Assembly (NCBI GenBank): GCA_002506365.1
Contig: DAXK01000024.1
Coordinates: forward strand, 42,205 to 106,204
Origin: an archaeon UBA583
GTDB taxonomy: Archaea > Nanobdellota > Nanobdellia > Woesearchaeales > UBA583
Direction: 5' to 3'
DNA length: 64,000 nucleotides
Position 1 is the first letter of the stretch. Each line of letters opens with the position of its first letter. Below the pieces are notes generated by a model that was not told the DNA's origin, did no database searches, and saw nothing but the letters and a program-made list of their open reading frames with translations. The position numbers and the translations under genes were made by a program. This document shows, in pieces, positions 42,825-52,042 of this stretch.

Positions 42825-43931
42825 TTACCAAAATTTCCAAAATGGTTTTTTCTTTTTAGACCTAAACCTTTCAAGTTGTTCGCGTGAAGTTGTAGAATTC
42901 ACTCTAGGTTTAACTTGATTAAAATCAGGTTCATTAACAGGTTCAAGTTCTAATGCCATTGAACTTTTTCTAAGCTTTTTATAATCATCAGATTTAACTC
43001 CAAATTTATTCATCATAAAGATTTTTAATTCATCAGTATCTTTATGCCCTGGACTTAATCTATTAACACTAAAACTATGAACTGGAAGTTTAAATGAACC
43101 AGATTTAATTCCATCAACTAAATTATCATAAAATACAACTGGATGACCTAAACCAACCAAAGCAGAAATCCCTTTAAACAAAGATTGTTTTCTACCTGTC
43201 CTCTCCAAAGTTAAAGATTTCCACTCTCCCATAGGAGGTAAAATAAAAGTATTTGTAATATGAGGATCAAACCCTACAGCCAAACTAGGAGTTTTTTCAT
43301 CTGAATTAAATTTTCTTAAAAAACTCATCTCCGACTCATTTAAAATTTCATTAAATTTTGAATCATAATTTAAAGAATACAAATTATAATTACTACCTTC
43401 TTTTTTCATAACTAAAAAATTCTTAACTACATCAGTATAAAATTGTTCTTTAGAATAAACTGCTAATTTTTTTAATAAAATTTGTCTTAATTGTTTTAAC
43501 TCTGTTGATAATCCAATATCAACTTTACACAATTTTAAAGGTAACTCTAAATTTCCAGACTTTAAAGCTGATTTAAAATCTGATAATTCAATAACTGGAA
43601 TTTCAGTTTTAATTAAATCAGTTAAACCATAATTAATAGACTCTAAACCTTTTGATGATTTTAAACTTAAAGAACTCCAAACTTCACTTGGAGGTAAAAC
43701 TGAATATTCATCAATTTCTTTTAAATCCTCAATCACTGGATGTTTTAAAGTATTAATTTTATCTAAAGCTAATTTCTCTGAAACATTTATATCTAATCCA
43801 AAACTATCATCCTTTAATTTTAAACTTAAAAGAGTATATCCTGGATACCCTAATCCAGATTCATTACCCTCATTTTTTGAAACAAATAAAAAATGGTTCA
43901 CAATATTCTCAAAAAATTCTCTCTTATCCAT
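42825..43931 (-). CDS. Orphan protein with an internal duplication
   Basis: 368 residues. Two similar units of about 155 residues are visible. Unit 1 (about 4-160) contains REFFENIVNHFLFV, VLPPSEVWSSLSL and FKSALKSGNLELPL. Unit 2 (about 167-325) contains EQFYTDVVKNFLVM, ILPPMGEWKSLTL and LVDGIKSGSFKLPV. A basic tail ending KKKKPFWKFW follows, a possible membrane- or nucleic-acid-contacting end. There is no signal or helix spanning the membrane. No known family recognised; the unit repeat and LPP.xxWxSL motif are its identifying marks. Confidence 0.6.
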   Translation of the reverse strand: MDKREFFENIVNHFLFVSKNEGNESGLGYPGYTLLSLKLKDDSFGLDINVSEKLALDKINTLKHPVIEDLKEIDEYSVLPPSEVWSSLSLKSSKGLESINYGLTDLIKTEIPVIELSDFKSALKSGNLELPLKLCKVDIGLSTELKQLRQILLKKLAVYSKEQFYTDVVKNFLVMKKEGSNYNLYSLNYDSKFNEILNESEMSFLRKFNSDEKTPSLAVGFDPHITNTFILPPMGEWKSLTLERTGRKQSLFKGISALVGLGHPVVFYDNLVDGIKSGSFKLPVHSFSVNRLSPGHKDTDELKIFMMNKFGVKSDDYKKLRKSSMALELEPVNEPDFNQVKPRVNSTTSREQLERFRSKKKKPFWKFW

Positions 43932-43982
43932 AAATACATTTTAAATCCATAATATATAAAGATTATGTATCAATTAATAAAA

Positions 43983-44492
43983 TTACAAACCAATTTCTAA
44001 TAATGTGTTATCTCCAACAAAAGTAGTTTTTTTAAAATTTAAACTAAATTTTTCTGAAAAATTTAAACACCCATTTAAACATATATCTAAATATTCTTTT
44101 TGAGATTTTAAATTAAAATCATAATCAACTGCATCAAAATGTCTCATCCTAAAAAAATATCCTCTTGACTTTGAATTCTCATTATCAAAATCCTCAAACT
44201 CTGCACTAATTAATTCAAATTCAGTAAATATTTCAGATAATTTATTTAAATCCCCAACACAAATCTTAACTAAAACACCGCAAACCATCTCATCAAGCTC
44301 CCCTTTATCAATATTTAAATAAGTGCAATCAAATCCAAATTTAGAATTAAATAAATCACAATCTTTAAAATTAAAAACTCTAACAAAACCATGTAATCTT
44401 GCTAATTTTTCAAATTCAAAATCTATTTTAAACTTAGAAAAATATTCTAAATTCATTAAAAAATCATACAAAAATAAATTTACTTTTTTCAT
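43983..44492 (-). CDS. Orphan protein, unknown function
   Basis: 169 residues, acidic and rich in Phe and Asp, without membrane segments. It begins MKKVNLFLYDFLMNLEYFSK. It starts 6 nt after the stop of the 129-residue orphan, so the two form a transcription unit. No recognisable motif. Confidence 0.55.
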   Translation of the reverse strand: MKKVNLFLYDFLMNLEYFSKFKIDFEFEKLARLHGFVRVFNFKDCDLFNSKFGFDCTYLNIDKGELDEMVCGVLVKICVGDLNKLSEIFTEFELISAEFEDFDNENSKSRGYFFRMRHFDAVDYDFNLKSQKEYLDICLNGCLNFSEKFSLNFKKTTFVGDNTLLEIGL

Positions 44493-44498
44493 GTAACT

Positions 44499-44888
44499 CT
44501 AAATTCTCCGTCCAATAAAATTATTTAACTTTTCAATCACATCATCAATATTAGTTCCAACATAATCATCAATTAAATCATCACATAAAATAACAAAAAA
44601 TGATTCATCATCATTTAAAGCAGACAAATTTAATTCATCATCCAAACAATCAGATTTATTGTTATAAAAATCAACAAAAAAAGCTTCACAACTCCCAGTT
44701 TTTTTATTATCGAAAGTTATTTGCCAATGAAAATGTTTATTTTTTTCCAACGCTTCAAACCCAGTTTTAAATAAATTTTGCACTCCACCGTTTTTTAAAC
44801 TAGAATTATTTGCCCTTCCAATAATATCATCGATATTAATTCTTAATGCTGTAACTTTATCAATTAAACTCTCTTTTCTCCCAAACAT
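44499..44888 (-). CDS. Orphan protein, unknown function
   Basis: 129 residues, soluble, acidic, beginning MFGRKESLIDKVTALRINID. The second half alternates predicted strands and acidic loops (DESFFVILCDDLIDDYVG). It precedes the 169-residue orphan with a 6-nt gap. No recognised family. Confidence 0.55.
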   Translation of the reverse strand: MFGRKESLIDKVTALRINIDDIIGRANNSSLKNGGVQNLFKTGFEALEKNKHFHWQITFDNKKTGSCEAFFVDFYNNKSDCLDDELNLSALNDDESFFVILCDDLIDDYVGTNIDDVIEKLNNFIGRRI

Positions 44889-44982
44889 ATTAAATAATAA
44901 AAATTTCTATATATAAAATTTTACTATAACTTTACCTAAAACTAAAAATAAATAGAAAATAAAAAGAACAAAAAATAAAAAA

Positions 44983-45111
44983 CTAAATTGAAAGAATTCT
45001 TTTTCTCTCAATTCTTCTTTTTTCCAAACAATCACTACAATGAGACTTATTTATCTCAATTAAATCTTGTTCTCCGCACATATCACAATATTTAATTTCT
45101 CTATCACTCAT
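44983..45111 (-). CDS. Small two-CxxC zinc-finger protein, 42 residues
   Basis: ATG at 45111 encodes MSDREIKYCDMCGEQDLIEI, then a second pair (HCSDC) and a basic tail (EKRRIERKRILSI). The Cys-x2-Cys ... Cys-x2-Cys spacing is a treble-clef or ribbon-type zinc site, and the tail is suited to nucleic-acid contact. It is divergent from nreA with 43 bp between the start codons. Its role is unknown, but the placement beside a DNA-repair gene is suggestive. Confidence 0.62.
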   Translation of the reverse strand: MSDREIKYCDMCGEQDLIEINKSHCSDCLEKRRIERKRILSI

Positions 45112-45154
45112 AAGATTAATAAGTTATTTAAACCTTAAAAACTTAACTTTAATT

Positions 45155-46333
45155 ATGGGAGACTTTAGCAATAAAAAAATCATAAACCACACAAAAAATG
45201 CATTTTTTAAACAAGTTAAAGCATATCAAAAAACTCTAAAACCAACAAAAGAAATTGAAGGATTTGGAAGTGCACCAATTGTTGGAGAAAAAAACTATCC
45301 ATTTTTACAAATTCACAATTCATCTAATGAAGATAAATCTAATAATTTTATGAAAGCAAATGAAATTGTAAAAAAAGGTTACAAAGACATATTTGAATTA
45401 AAAGCAAAAAACATTCTTGGAAGCACTCAAAACACACACATTAGAAAAACTACAGATAGAATCAATAATGAAATCATAGATATTTATAAATCTAAAAAAG
45501 CAATAGAATTTAACTCAACTTTTGAAACCGAGATTAAATTTGACAAAGTATTAACAAATAAAATGGCAGGAGTTATGGGTTCAAAAAATGAACTAGAATC
45601 ATTAAATGCTACTGAAAATACAGCTACATCAAAACAAATTGAAAAATACTCTAGCAATGATGCTAAAGCAAAAGAAGCATGTATTAAATTATACGAGCAA
45701 GGTAAAAATGAACAACAAATAATTCACCTATTAGCTCTTGGAGTTTTTGGAGTTAATATAAATAAAAAATTAGTTCCAAGTAGATGGGCAATTACAGCTT
45801 ATGATAAAATGATTGAATCTCACCTTCACAAACAAATTTTAAAATACAATCCAATTAATCAATACGAAGTTTACTATTGTCAAAATAAATCTGACACTCA
45901 TGTAAACATTTTATTACCTGATTATTATATGGGAACTCATACAGAAGATTGGTCAAATTCAGGAACAGAGGAGTGGGGAGGACACAATACAGACATATTT
46001 AACAATCAAAATAAAATACCAACTCCAGAACCATTGAATTCAGGGGGGTATTACGCAACTAAGATTGCGCTTAATGAACACTTACAAAAAAGAAAAAAAC
46101 AAGCTGCCGCAATTATGATTAGAGTTATTCGAGATTACGATGTTCCACTTGGAGTTGTATTTGTTCGTGAATGTGTTAGAGAAAGTTTTCAAAATCAAAT
46201 ATTTAAAACTTCTAGTTTTAAAGAACTAGATAATTTTATTAAAACTAAATTCCCAACACACTACAAATACTTCATCAATTCAAATGTATTAAAAGAACAA
46301 CGTAAACAAACAAAATTAACTCAATTTTATTAA
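45155..46333 (+). CDS. nreA: NreA-type archaeal DNA-repair protein with PIP box
   Basis: 392 residues. Conserved Nre blocks: GSAPIVGEKNYPFLQI (about 38-53), LVPSRWAITAYDKMIESHL (about 208-226), GGYYATKIALNEHL and PLGVVFVRECVRESF. It ends in QTKLTQFY (385-392), a canonical PCNA-interacting peptide, as described for archaeal NreA. The family is needed for recovery from DNA damage, probably by acting with PCNA. The N-terminal zinc cysteines found in some members are absent. TTTAAA centred 25.5 bp upstream supports the start. Confidence 0.9.
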   Translation: MGDFSNKKIINHTKNAFFKQVKAYQKTLKPTKEIEGFGSAPIVGEKNYPFLQIHNSSNEDKSNNFMKANEIVKKGYKDIFELKAKNILGSTQNTHIRKTTDRINNEIIDIYKSKKAIEFNSTFETEIKFDKVLTNKMAGVMGSKNELESLNATENTATSKQIEKYSSNDAKAKEACIKLYEQGKNEQQIIHLLALGVFGVNINKKLVPSRWAITAYDKMIESHLHKQILKYNPINQYEVYYCQNKSDTHVNILLPDYYMGTHTEDWSNSGTEEWGGHNTDIFNNQNKIPTPEPLNSGGYYATKIALNEHLQKRKKQAAAIMIRVIRDYDVPLGVVFVRECVRESFQNQIFKTSSFKELDNFIKTKFPTHYKYFINSNVLKEQRKQTKLTQFY

Positions 46334-46402
46334 AAATTAGTAAATAAAAATAAATTAGAAAAGTAACTAATATTTAAAAAATCAAAAATTAGTTAATTAT
46401 TT

Positions 46403-47299
46403 ATGACAACTAGAAATGTATCAGTTTCAGAGCTGATTAATTTTAAAATTCACAACTGTGAACTATCTTTAGAATTAACTCAAATATTATATACTGCTAT
46501 TAAAACATTACCAAATAGCCCAGAATATAAAACACTAGAAGTTAAAAATATTTTAAAATTCTTAAAAAATATTGACTTATACCTAATTAAAGAAAAAAAT
46601 CAAAGTGCCGCATACTATAAAGACAATATGATTTATTTTAATGTTGAAAACATATTAACTGAAATAAAAAATATAAAACCTCATCAAATAAATCCAATTA
46701 TTCAAACTTCAATTAATCATGAAGTAACACATCTATTTCAAGACATTAAAACACAATACATTCAAAGATTTAAATTTAGAAGTAATAAATTGAAAAAAAA
46801 ATTACAACCAACTTTTTTTGGAAAAATATTCCCAATAAATAATAATAATTGGAAAAGAGAAGAATTATTTGAATTAATAAATAAAATATACTTAGAAGGT
46901 CTCGCTATGTATATTGAATATATTGGAAAAGATGTAGACTTAGACCAATTACAATCAAACTGTAAAAAAATAATCCTACAAACTAAAAACAATTATTTAA
47001 ATTATAATCAAACTAATAAAGTTGAAAACAATAATTTAGATAAATATAGTCTAGGACTATTAATGTCAATAATAATATTACAAGATACAAAATTAAATTT
47101 ATCATTTGAACAATTATCAAATGTTGGATTTAAACAATTTATAGAATATTATGAAAAATCAGCACAAAACCAAAGTTATGAAATCTTAATTTCATACTCA
47201 TCTAACAAAGGTATTTTTGATTACCAAAGTTTAATTAAATATTGGAAACAAGAAAAAAGAGAACTAAAAAATAAGAATACAAAAAATATATCAAATTAA
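46403..47299 (+). CDS. Putative HExxH metallopeptidase
   Basis: 298 residues, Lys/Asn/Ile-rich. HEVTH at 106-110 sits in a hydrophobic helix (PIIQTSINHEVTHLFQDI), and a second helix about 55 residues later contains YLEGLAMYIEY, whose Glu165 could be the third zinc ligand. This fits gluzincin-type peptidases. There is no signal peptide. It is 45 bp upstream of a nucleotidyltransferase-like gene on the same strand; such pairs can be toxin-antitoxin-like, but nothing here proves it. The substrate is unknown. Confidence 0.5.
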   Translation: MTTRNVSVSELINFKIHNCELSLELTQILYTAIKTLPNSPEYKTLEVKNILKFLKNIDLYLIKEKNQSAAYYKDNMIYFNVENILTEIKNIKPHQINPIIQTSINHEVTHLFQDIKTQYIQRFKFRSNKLKKKLQPTFFGKIFPINNNNWKREELFELINKIYLEGLAMYIEYIGKDVDLDQLQSNCKKIILQTKNNYLNYNQTNKVENNNLDKYSLGLLMSIIILQDTKLNLSFEQLSNVGFKQFIEYYEKSAQNQSYEILISYSSNKGIFDYQSLIKYWKQEKRELKNKNTKNISN

Positions 47300-47344
47300 A
47301 AAAAACACTAAAAATATATAAACTAAAAATAATAAAAATAAAAT

Positions 47345-47941
47345 ATGCAAGCAGATAGAATTTTTATGTTAGATTTTTTTAAACAATTAAATGAAAAAAT
47401 AGTTGAAAAATATGGACCAACAATTCAAATTAAATTTTACATTTTAGGTGGAACTTTTTTTGTAATGAACAGTTTAAGAAATAATAGTCCTGACATTGAC
47501 ATTTTATGTCCTGAAGGACAATCATATAAAATACTAACTCAAATTGGAATCCCATTAGCTAAAGAATTTGAAATTAGTTTAGACTTATTATATAAAAATA
47601 CATTAGACTGTACATTTTTACCAAAAAATTACTCCAGATTAGCAAGACCTTACAAAAGAGAAAGAAGTAACCACCCAAATTTGAAAATTTGGACTCTTTC
47701 CCCATACCACATCATACTATCCAAACTTGCAAGATACTCACCAAAAGATGTAAATGATATTAACTTAATTATGACTAGTGGAAAATTTAAAATTCGTAAA
47801 AAAGAATTATTAAAACAAAAAAACCTTTATGATTATTCAGCTATAAAAAGTAAATTTGAAAATAACTTTAAAGAATTTCTAAACAAATACGAACCAATTT
47901 TAAAAAAAAGTTGGTTAGAAGAATTATTAGATAATTCTTAA
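47345..47941 (+). CDS. Nucleotidyltransferase-fold protein
   Basis: 198 residues. FYILGGTFFVMNSLRNNSPDIDIL contains the GG and DxD elements of pol-beta-type nucleotidyltransferases (positions about 30-58). LSPYHIILSKLARYSPKDVND matches the helix of DUF6036/AbiEii-like enzymes (HHIILSKLARxxxKD). Only one carboxylate pair is clear, so catalysis is uncertain. TATATAAA is about 28 bp upstream, so it can be transcribed alone or with the metallopeptidase-like gene. Confidence 0.6.
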   Translation: MQADRIFMLDFFKQLNEKIVEKYGPTIQIKFYILGGTFFVMNSLRNNSPDIDILCPEGQSYKILTQIGIPLAKEFEISLDLLYKNTLDCTFLPKNYSRLARPYKRERSNHPNLKIWTLSPYHIILSKLARYSPKDVNDINLIMTSGKFKIRKKELLKQKNLYDYSAIKSKFENNFKEFLNKYEPILKKSWLEELLDNS

Positions 47942-47982
47942 AATAAATAAGTGAAAATAAATAAATAAAATTAAAAATAATT

Positions 47983-48471
47983 TTATCTTGTAATAATAAC
48001 TCTTGGTTTTTTAATTAACTTTCCTCTAAACCTAAAACCTTTTCTAACTGTCTTTAAAATTAAATTTTGAGCAAGACCATTTGCTGGAGCATAACTTGCA
48101 ATCTCTGCATCTTGTTCACTATAAAACTTATTCTCTGCTTGAATTGGTTCAAGTTCTAAATCATGCATTACCTTTAACATACATTTCTCAGTTTGAGTAA
48201 TACCCATCATAACTTTTTGAGTATCAGGGTCAACAGATTTAATTTTATAAGTATCTCTTTTAGTTTCCTCAATTTTTTCAAATAAAGTAATTAAATTTCT
48301 AGCAGTAGATAACTTAACTTCATGTTCTAAATCATTCATCTTTCCACTATGTTGTTCCCTTAAATTCTTATTATCTAATCTCAACTTAGAATACTTATGA
48401 TATAAAACTTCATATTTTTCACTTGTCGGATTAAGTGCTCTCTTAATCTTATCTAAAACCATAAATATCAT
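47983..48471 (-). CDS. grpE: GrpE-like nucleotide exchange factor
   Basis: 162 residues. A long N-terminal coiled coil (about 18-75; EKYEVLYHKYSKLRLDNKNL) leads to helices and a small C-terminal beta domain ending LILKTVRKGFRFRGKLIKKP then RVIITR, which matches the GrpE closing motif (GYxxxgrvlRpAxVxV). GrpE releases ADP from DnaK. DnaK and DnaJ are not in the window, so the partner must be elsewhere. The fit is by overall architecture and the C-terminal motif. Confidence 0.65.
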   Translation of the reverse strand: MIFMVLDKIKRALNPTSEKYEVLYHKYSKLRLDNKNLREQHSGKMNDLEHEVKLSTARNLITLFEKIEETKRDTYKIKSVDPDTQKVMMGITQTEKCMLKVMHDLELEPIQAENKFYSEQDAEIASYAPANGLAQNLILKTVRKGFRFRGKLIKKPRVIITR

Positions 48472-48614
48472 ACAACAAACTACATTTATAAATTTTTGTC
48501 AAACCTTATCTTAAATTTATCTAAAAGATATTAAAAAGTTAAAATACAAGTAAAATAATAAACTATTTAAACTACCTTAATCTAATTTTTATTAGATATA
48601 TATAAAATAAAAAA

Positions 48615-50048
48615 ATGGATTTTTTAGAGATAGCCCAATTATTTGAAAAACTAGAAATTACTTCAAAAAGATTAAACAAAATTTTAATTTTAAGAGACTT
48701 TTTAGAAAAAGACCAAAAAATCGCAGAATTAATATTTGATATAATTTGTGGTAATTTCCAAAGAGAAAATAATAAAAAATCTATTGGAATTTCATTAAAA
48801 ACACTATTCTCAGTAATTAGTTTTTTATCTCAAAAATCAGAACTACAAGTTGAAAAAGAATTTAATAAAATCGGAGACATTGGAGAAGTTGCAAGTAAAT
48901 TAATTTCTCAAGTAAAACAATCATCATTATTAACTCAAAAATTAACTATTAATCAAATTACACAATCACTTCAAAAGATTTCTCAAACAAATGGAAATAA
49001 CTCAAATAAAATTAAAAAAGAAATCTTAGGAAACTTATTTTTAAATGCTACAACAGATTTAGAATATAAATTTTTAGCAAGATTATTAATTGATGATTTA
49101 AGAATTGGAGTATCCGAAGGAGTATTAAAAGAAGCATCAGTAAATTATTTATTTCCAAAGATAATTGGAATTCATAACTCATGTTCAAAATGTTTTTATA
49201 TTAATTTAAATTCTAAAAATTGTCTAAATTGTAACGATGTAATTAATCCAGACGCTCAACAAGAAATATTTGAAAATAGATTTAAAATTGTAGAAATTGG
49301 AACTCCAAAAGAAATAATTGGTCTTGACAAATTTATTGTAAATGAACAAAAAGAAATTGAAATCTTAAAATTCGCATTTAGATTAAATCCAAAAACACAT
49401 ATTATTCAAACTCAAGACACAAGATATTTTTACAAAAAATTTTTAGAAACTTTTGAAAAAAAATATAATACTTTAAACTCATTTTCAGAAATTATTTCTG
49501 ATACAAAAAAAGATTTATCATCAATATTAAAAGTAAATATTAAATATTTTAGACCAATTAAATCAATGCTTGGAGTAAGATCTAATACTGTAGAAGATAG
49601 TTTTGAAGTTTCAGGTATGCCAGCAGTATTAGATTATAAATACGATGGATTAAGAGTTCAAATTCATTCTCACAAAGGTGAAATTCAATTATTTTCTCGA
49701 AACTTAGATAATATCACAAAACAATTTCCAGAAGTTTTAGAATTTATTAAATTAAACTTTCCAAAAACTGATTTTGTTTTAGATTCTGAAACAGTAGGAT
49801 ACGATTTTGAAAATCAAAAATTTTTACCATTTCAAATGTTATCTAAAAGAATTTTATCAAAAAATATTGGAGAAGTAAATCATATTAAAGTAGTAGTAAA
49901 AGCATTTGATATATTAAAATTAAACAATGAAACACTTGTAGATTTTCCATATCAAAAAAGAAGAGATATGTTAGAAGAATTATTTGTAAATACACCAATT
50001 AGAGAAAAGATTAAATTTGATTTAGATAAATTAAAACAAATAAAATAA
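48615..50048 (+). CDS. lig: ATP-dependent DNA ligase, C-terminally truncated
   Basis: 477 residues against about 550-600 for archaeal ligases. The N-terminal DNA-binding domain is present (LARLLIDDLRIGVSEGVLKE) but carries a four-cysteine zinc-knuckle insert (Cys190, Cys193, Cys203, Cys206). The catalytic domain has nucleotidyl Lys342 in YKYDGLR (motif I), SRNLDN (Ia), FVLDSE (III) and KAFDILKLN (IIIa). It then stops at LDKLKQIK, before motifs IV, V and VI and the OB domain. The following bases encode a different, HNH-type protein. As it stands it may self-adenylate poorly or be inactive, unless the missing part is supplied in trans. Confidence 0.85.
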   Translation: MDFLEIAQLFEKLEITSKRLNKILILRDFLEKDQKIAELIFDIICGNFQRENNKKSIGISLKTLFSVISFLSQKSELQVEKEFNKIGDIGEVASKLISQVKQSSLLTQKLTINQITQSLQKISQTNGNNSNKIKKEILGNLFLNATTDLEYKFLARLLIDDLRIGVSEGVLKEASVNYLFPKIIGIHNSCSKCFYINLNSKNCLNCNDVINPDAQQEIFENRFKIVEIGTPKEIIGLDKFIVNEQKEIEILKFAFRLNPKTHIIQTQDTRYFYKKFLETFEKKYNTLNSFSEIISDTKKDLSSILKVNIKYFRPIKSMLGVRSNTVEDSFEVSGMPAVLDYKYDGLRVQIHSHKGEIQLFSRNLDNITKQFPEVLEFIKLNFPKTDFVLDSETVGYDFENQKFLPFQMLSKRILSKNIGEVNHIKVVVKAFDILKLNNETLVDFPYQKRRDMLEELFVNTPIREKIKFDLDKLKQIK

Positions 50049-50049
50049 A

Positions 50050-50391
50050 ATGGCAAAATTTGAAGGCACATATAGAGAATTTAAAACTCATTGTATGGCA
50101 AGTATTACAAATAAAGTCCAATCAATCGCAAAAAAAGAAAAAGAAAAAAGAAATTATATTTGTGAAAATTGCAATAAAAATATGTCGAAAGATAAATTAA
50201 ATTATCAGGCAGCCCATTACCCAGATTCCAGAATTAAAATAGTCGAAGAAATTTTAGAAAAATATAAACTTAATGATATAATTTTATGTGATTTAAATAA
50301 AGTTCAAAAAGAATTTATCGAAATTCATACTCCAATAACAAATGTTTGTAAATTTGTTTGTAAAACTTGTCACAAATTGGAATTCAAGTAA
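50050..50391 (+). CDS. HNH-type zinc protein replacing the ligase 3' end
   Basis: 113 residues. CENC (38-41), an AAHYPDS histidine (His56) and CKTCH (104-108) give the Cys-His-Cys pattern of HNH endonucleases: zinc knuckle plus an AAH active-site histidine. The basic N-terminus (KKEKEKRNYICENC) could bind DNA or RNA. Its ATG begins two bases after the ligase stop. It may be a small homing-type nuclease or an RNA-linked HNH protein that landed on the ligase gene. Activity unproven. Confidence 0.6.
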   Translation: MAKFEGTYREFKTHCMASITNKVQSIAKKEKEKRNYICENCNKNMSKDKLNYQAAHYPDSRIKIVEEILEKYKLNDIILCDLNKVQKEFIEIHTPITNVCKFVCKTCHKLEFK

Positions 50392-50442
50392 ACTATTCAA
50401 TTACAAAAAATAATTATATAATTAATATAATTACATATTTTT

Positions 50443-51216
50443 ATGTTTAAAAAAAACCAAAAACAAACTTTAGTTTTATCCGGAGGAGGAGCATTAGGAT
50501 TTGCTCACATCGGAATAATCAAAGCTTTAGAAGAAAAAGAAATCTCATATAACGAAATAATTGGAACTTCAATGGGAGCAATAGTTGGAGCATTTTTATC
50601 CATTGGATATACATATAAACAAATTATTGAAATAATTAAAGAATTAAATTATAGAAAACTTCTAAAAATAAATATATTACACCTCAATTCCTTAATTGAC
50701 CAAAAAAACATTAGAAAATTTTTAACTGAAAAAATAGGAGAAATTACATTTAACCAAACACAAATTGAACTAAAAATTATAGCAACAAACCTTGAAACTG
50801 GAAAATCAAAAATATTTGATAAAACAACAAATATAAAAATTGTTGACGCAATTTGTGCAAGTTTAGCAATTCCAGGAATATTTAAACCATACCCAATTGA
50901 AAATCAAATATACATTGATGGATTTCTAAGTTCAAACCTCCCATTTGAATTTTCAACAAATAAAAAAATATTAGCAATAGATATTAATACAGAAAAATAT
51001 ATCCAAAGTCACAAACATAAATTTGCTCCCCAAATTTTAGAAAAATCGGTCCACATAATGATACTAAACCAAACTAGAGATAAATTAAAACATAATAAAA
51101 ATAAACAATTAAAAATAATTGGAATAAATTTAGAAAAATTTAAAACATATGACTTCCACAACTGGGAAAAAATATTAAATCAAGGATATAAACAATTTAT
51201 TGAAAATTATCAATAA
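50443..51216 (+). CDS. Patatin-like phospholipase
   Basis: 257 residues. Oxyanion hole GGGALG (14-19), nucleophile Ser43 in GTSMG, and catalytic Asp159 in YIDGFLSSN; this is the complete patatin dyad. Such enzymes hydrolyse acyl esters of lipids in the cytoplasm or at membranes. Archaeal membranes lack ester-linked fatty acids, so the substrate may be a host lipid, an acyl-CoA or a protein acyl group. A TATA-like repeat is centred about 25 bp upstream. Confidence 0.92.
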   Translation: MFKKNQKQTLVLSGGGALGFAHIGIIKALEEKEISYNEIIGTSMGAIVGAFLSIGYTYKQIIEIIKELNYRKLLKINILHLNSLIDQKNIRKFLTEKIGEITFNQTQIELKIIATNLETGKSKIFDKTTNIKIVDAICASLAIPGIFKPYPIENQIYIDGFLSSNLPFEFSTNKKILAIDINTEKYIQSHKHKFAPQILEKSVHIMILNQTRDKLKHNKNKQLKIIGINLEKFKTYDFHNWEKILNQGYKQFIENYQ

Positions 51217-51275
51217 ATTAAAAATAAATTTTAACTAATAATAATAAAAAAAAAAATATAAATTATATAATATAA

Positions 51276-51938
51276 CTAAGCTGCCACATTAAATTCTTCA
51301 GCAGGTTTTGTATTATTTAAATCTCTAACTTTTTCTAAAACTACTTTCATATAATTATACTCAGAAACTAAATTTTCAAATAACTCTGAAAACTTAATAT
51401 ACTCTAAATTAAAACTATTCAAAGAAGAATTTAAATTACCTCTATTTGGGTTTAATTTTAAATACACACAATTTTTATATAAAGTTTCACAAACCACAAA
51501 CTGTTTTCTCATTTGAGCAAAATTATCAACAAAATCACTAGACAAACCAGAATTTTTAAAAAGTTCCAAATCACTTTTCATCAAATTATTCAAACTAATT
51601 ACAATTAAATCTAAACAAGTTTTATATCCATAAAATTTTTCATCAAATGATTTTGTAAAAGTTTTATCCAAATCAACTGTTTTTGACAAACCAAAAAATT
51701 TTGAATTATAATAAATCTTCTCCCTCATAAATTTAGAATAATCAATCAAAAAACTTACATTTTCTAAAACTGCTAAAAAGTTTTGTAAAAAATCTTTAGA
51801 AGTATCATACTTTCTTAATTTAAATTTCTTAATAAACAAATCAAACCTAGAATCACCTAAATTTGAATTATTACTATCGCTATTTAATTTTGCTGTTTTC
51901 GCAAGTTCATTATTTGCCCACATTTCAGATCTTACCAT
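51276..51938 (-). CDS. Orphan helical protein, unknown function
   Basis: 220 residues, mostly predicted helices with heptad-like spacing in the last 60 residues (SELFENLVSEYNYMKVVLEK). No signal peptide, no metal motif. It opens MVRSEMWANNELAKTAKLNS. An upstream region of about 100 bp contains only AT-rich sequence. No family recognised. Confidence 0.55.
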   Translation of the reverse strand: MVRSEMWANNELAKTAKLNSDSNNSNLGDSRFDLFIKKFKLRKYDTSKDFLQNFLAVLENVSFLIDYSKFMREKIYYNSKFFGLSKTVDLDKTFTKSFDEKFYGYKTCLDLIVISLNNLMKSDLELFKNSGLSSDFVDNFAQMRKQFVVCETLYKNCVYLKLNPNRGNLNSSLNSFNLEYIKFSELFENLVSEYNYMKVVLEKVRDLNNTKPAEEFNVAA

Positions 51939-52042
51939 AACTACTATAAAAAATTATCATATATAAATTTAAGTTATAAAAAAATAAAATAAAAGAAATA
52001 TCAATAAATAAAATTGTAATTATATAAATTATATAATTAAAT

